Source of the DNA: Bacillota bacterium | Lineage (GTDB): Bacteria > Bacillota > Proteinivoracia > UBA4975 | Direction of reading: 5' to 3' | DNA length: 52,716 bases | Assembly: GCA_012523545.1 (NCBI GenBank) | Contig: JAAYIH010000002.1 | Coordinates: 1 to 52,716, forward strand | Part shown: one piece after another, positions 51,739 to 52,716 of the stretch | Layout: each line of letters opens with the position of its first letter | Position numbering within the stretch: the first letter of the stretch is position 1 | Program-made: the position numbers and the translations under genes | The notes under the pieces: model-generated | Told to the model about the DNA's origin: nothing | Database searches by the model: none | The model's input: only the letters and a program-made list of their open reading frames with translations

Positions 51739-52302
51739 ATGTCCGATTTTCACGCGCGCATCCAACAGAGCCCTGTGGTGGCAGCGGTCAGCGACCTCTC
51801 GCGCCTGTCTGCCGCCGTACAGTCTCCCTGCGAGATTATCTTCCTCCTCAAGGGAACCATTCTCACTGTGCCCGAGGCGGTGCAGGCAGTACACGCGGCG
51901 GGAAAGGCCGTCTACATCCACCTGGATTTGGTGGAGGGATTTTCCCGCGACTGGGCGGCCCTGGAGTACATACGGCAGGTAATCAGGCCCGACGGCATCA
52001 TCACCACCCGGGTCAACCTGGTCAAACATGCCGGCGAAATCGGGCTGGGGGCCATCCAGCGGGTTTTTATGCTGGATTCCCTGTCGGTGGAGACTGCCGT
52101 CAAATCGGTGTCTCACACCCGGCCCGCTGCCATCGAGCTGTTGCCGGGCATCATCCCCAGAATCATCAGGCGGGTCTGCACCGAAACCCGCTTGCCCGTC
52201 ATTGCCGGGGGGCTGATTGAGTCCAAGGAGGACATCATCGCCGCCCTGCAGGCCGGGGCGGTGGGGATTTCCACCAGCAAGGAAGAACTCTGGTACATGT
52301 AG
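51739..52302 (+). CDS. glpP: Glycerol-3-phosphate-responsive antiterminator GlpP
   Basis: 187 residues from ATG ([20 protein letters not shown]) with GTGAGGGA upstream. GlpP binds glp leader mRNA when glycerol-3-phosphate is present and allows read-through. Motifs are [21 protein letters not shown] in pieces, [66 protein letters not shown] and the end [12 protein letters not shown]. It is directly followed by glpK, as expected. Confidence 0.94.
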   Translation: MSDFHARIQQSPVVAAVSDLSRLSAAVQSPCEIIFLLKGTILTVPEAVQAVHAAGKAVYIHLDLVEGFSRDWAALEYIRQVIRPDGIITTRVNLVKHAGEIGLGAIQRVFMLDSLSVETAVKSVSHTRPAAIELLPGIIPRIIRRVCTETRLPVIAGGLIESKEDIIAALQAGAVGISTSKEELWYM

Positions 52303-52316
52303 AGGGAGGGGACAAC

Positions 52317-52716
52317 GTGGAAAAGCGCTATATCCTGGCCCTGGATCAGGGGACAACCAGTTCCAGGGCAATCCTCTTCGACCGGGCAGGCTGCATCGTC
52401 GCCGCGGCACAGAAGGAGTTTACCCAAATTTACCCCCAGCCGGGCTGGGTGGAGCACGATGCCCTGGAAATCTGGGCTGCCCAGAGCCAGGTGGCCCGGG
52501 AAGCCGTCGCCAAAGCCGGCGCCGATCCCCGGGAGATTGCCGCCCTGGGCATCACCAACCAGCGGGAGACCACGGTGGTGTGGGACCGCCGCACCGGCCA
52601 GCCGGTGCATAACGCCATTGTCTGGCAATGCCGGCGCACCGCTGCCATCTGCGACGAACTCAAGGCTGTCCCCGGCATGGAGGAGTACATTCGGGAGAAC
52701 ACCGGCCTGGTCATTG
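52317..52716 (+). CDS. glpK: Glycerol kinase, 5' part, cut by the window edge
   Basis: The first 133 codons are present, from GTG with GGGAGGGG upstream, 14 bases after glpP. The sequence has the FGGY kinase start [18 protein letters not shown], then [34 protein letters not shown] and [13 protein letters not shown]. It phosphorylates glycerol to glycerol-3-phosphate, the signal for GlpP. Confidence 0.96.
   Translation, partial: MEKRYILALDQGTTSSRAILFDRAGCIVAAAQKEFTQIYPQPGWVEHDALEIWAAQSQVAREAVAKAGADPREIAALGITNQRETTVVWDRRTGQPVHNAIVWQCRRTAAICDELKAVPGMEEYIRENTGLVI

Overview
The window looks like a chromosomal segment of a spore-forming, fairly GC-rich member of the Bacillota (clostridial or a deeper-branching class). 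The reasons are strong AGGAGG-type ribosome sites, many GTG and TTG starts, two YheC/YheD-type spore-coat ATP-grasp proteins, a DacF-type carboxypeptidase, a GlpP antiterminator, a YerC-family TrpR-like protein and an archaeal-type class I lysyl-tRNA synthetase. No rRNA, tRNA, insertion sequence or phage gene was seen. The species cannot be named from the sequence alone.

Layout. 1-9.8 kb: a complete type I-E CRISPR-Cas locus on the minus strand (cas3, cas8e, cse2, cas7e, cas5e, cas6e, cas1, cas2). The start of its array runs off the left edge. Cas2 is fused to a DnaQ-like (DEDDh) domain whose active site looks degenerate, and two neighbouring spacers are identical as far as they can be seen. 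This block is visibly less GC-rich than the rest. 9.8-22.7 kb: spermidine synthase, a lipoprotein, MsrAB, an M14 carboxypeptidase with four helical repeats, DacF, a DUF937 protein, two membrane proteins of unknown role, an archaeal-like radical SAM-HhH protein, a HicB/DinB-like fusion and a CapA-like protein. 22.7-26.5 kb: a Tat operon (two TatA-like proteins and TatC), a DUF2804 protein, two membrane microproteins of 30 and 33 residues with near-identical upstream boxes, and two small soluble proteins.

26.6-32.1 kb: an operon that together could turn 5'-methylthioadenosine or 5'-deoxyadenosine into DHAP plus an aldehyde (MtnA, nucleoside phosphorylase, class II aldolase, MTA/SAH deaminase), followed by a Cys/Met PLP enzyme and methylglyoxal synthase. 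Spermidine synthase, a source of methylthioadenosine, is in the same window. 32.2-36.1 kb: a DUF2087 protein, an ECF sigma factor with its probable anti-sigma factor, LysRS-I, a MazG-like protein and YerC. 36.1-43.3 kb: a beta-disaccharide PTS locus made of a GntR/UTRA regulator, PTS IIA, IIB and IIC, GH1 and GH4 phospho-glycosidases, a ChbG-type deacetylase, DUF3284 and a 72-residue orphan. A shared motif at three promoters is a likely operator.

43.4-52.7 kb: a small membrane protein, PcrA/UvrD helicase, LigA, a nitroreductase, two YheC/YheD-type proteins flanking an 88-residue unknown, GlpP, and the 5' part of glpK, which runs off the right edge.

The most unusual items are the Cas2-DEDDh fusion with lost catalytic residues, the run of small genes behind sporulation-like CATA boxes at 25.2-25.9 kb, the methylthioadenosine-to-DHAP operon, and the three-site operator set of the disaccharide locus.
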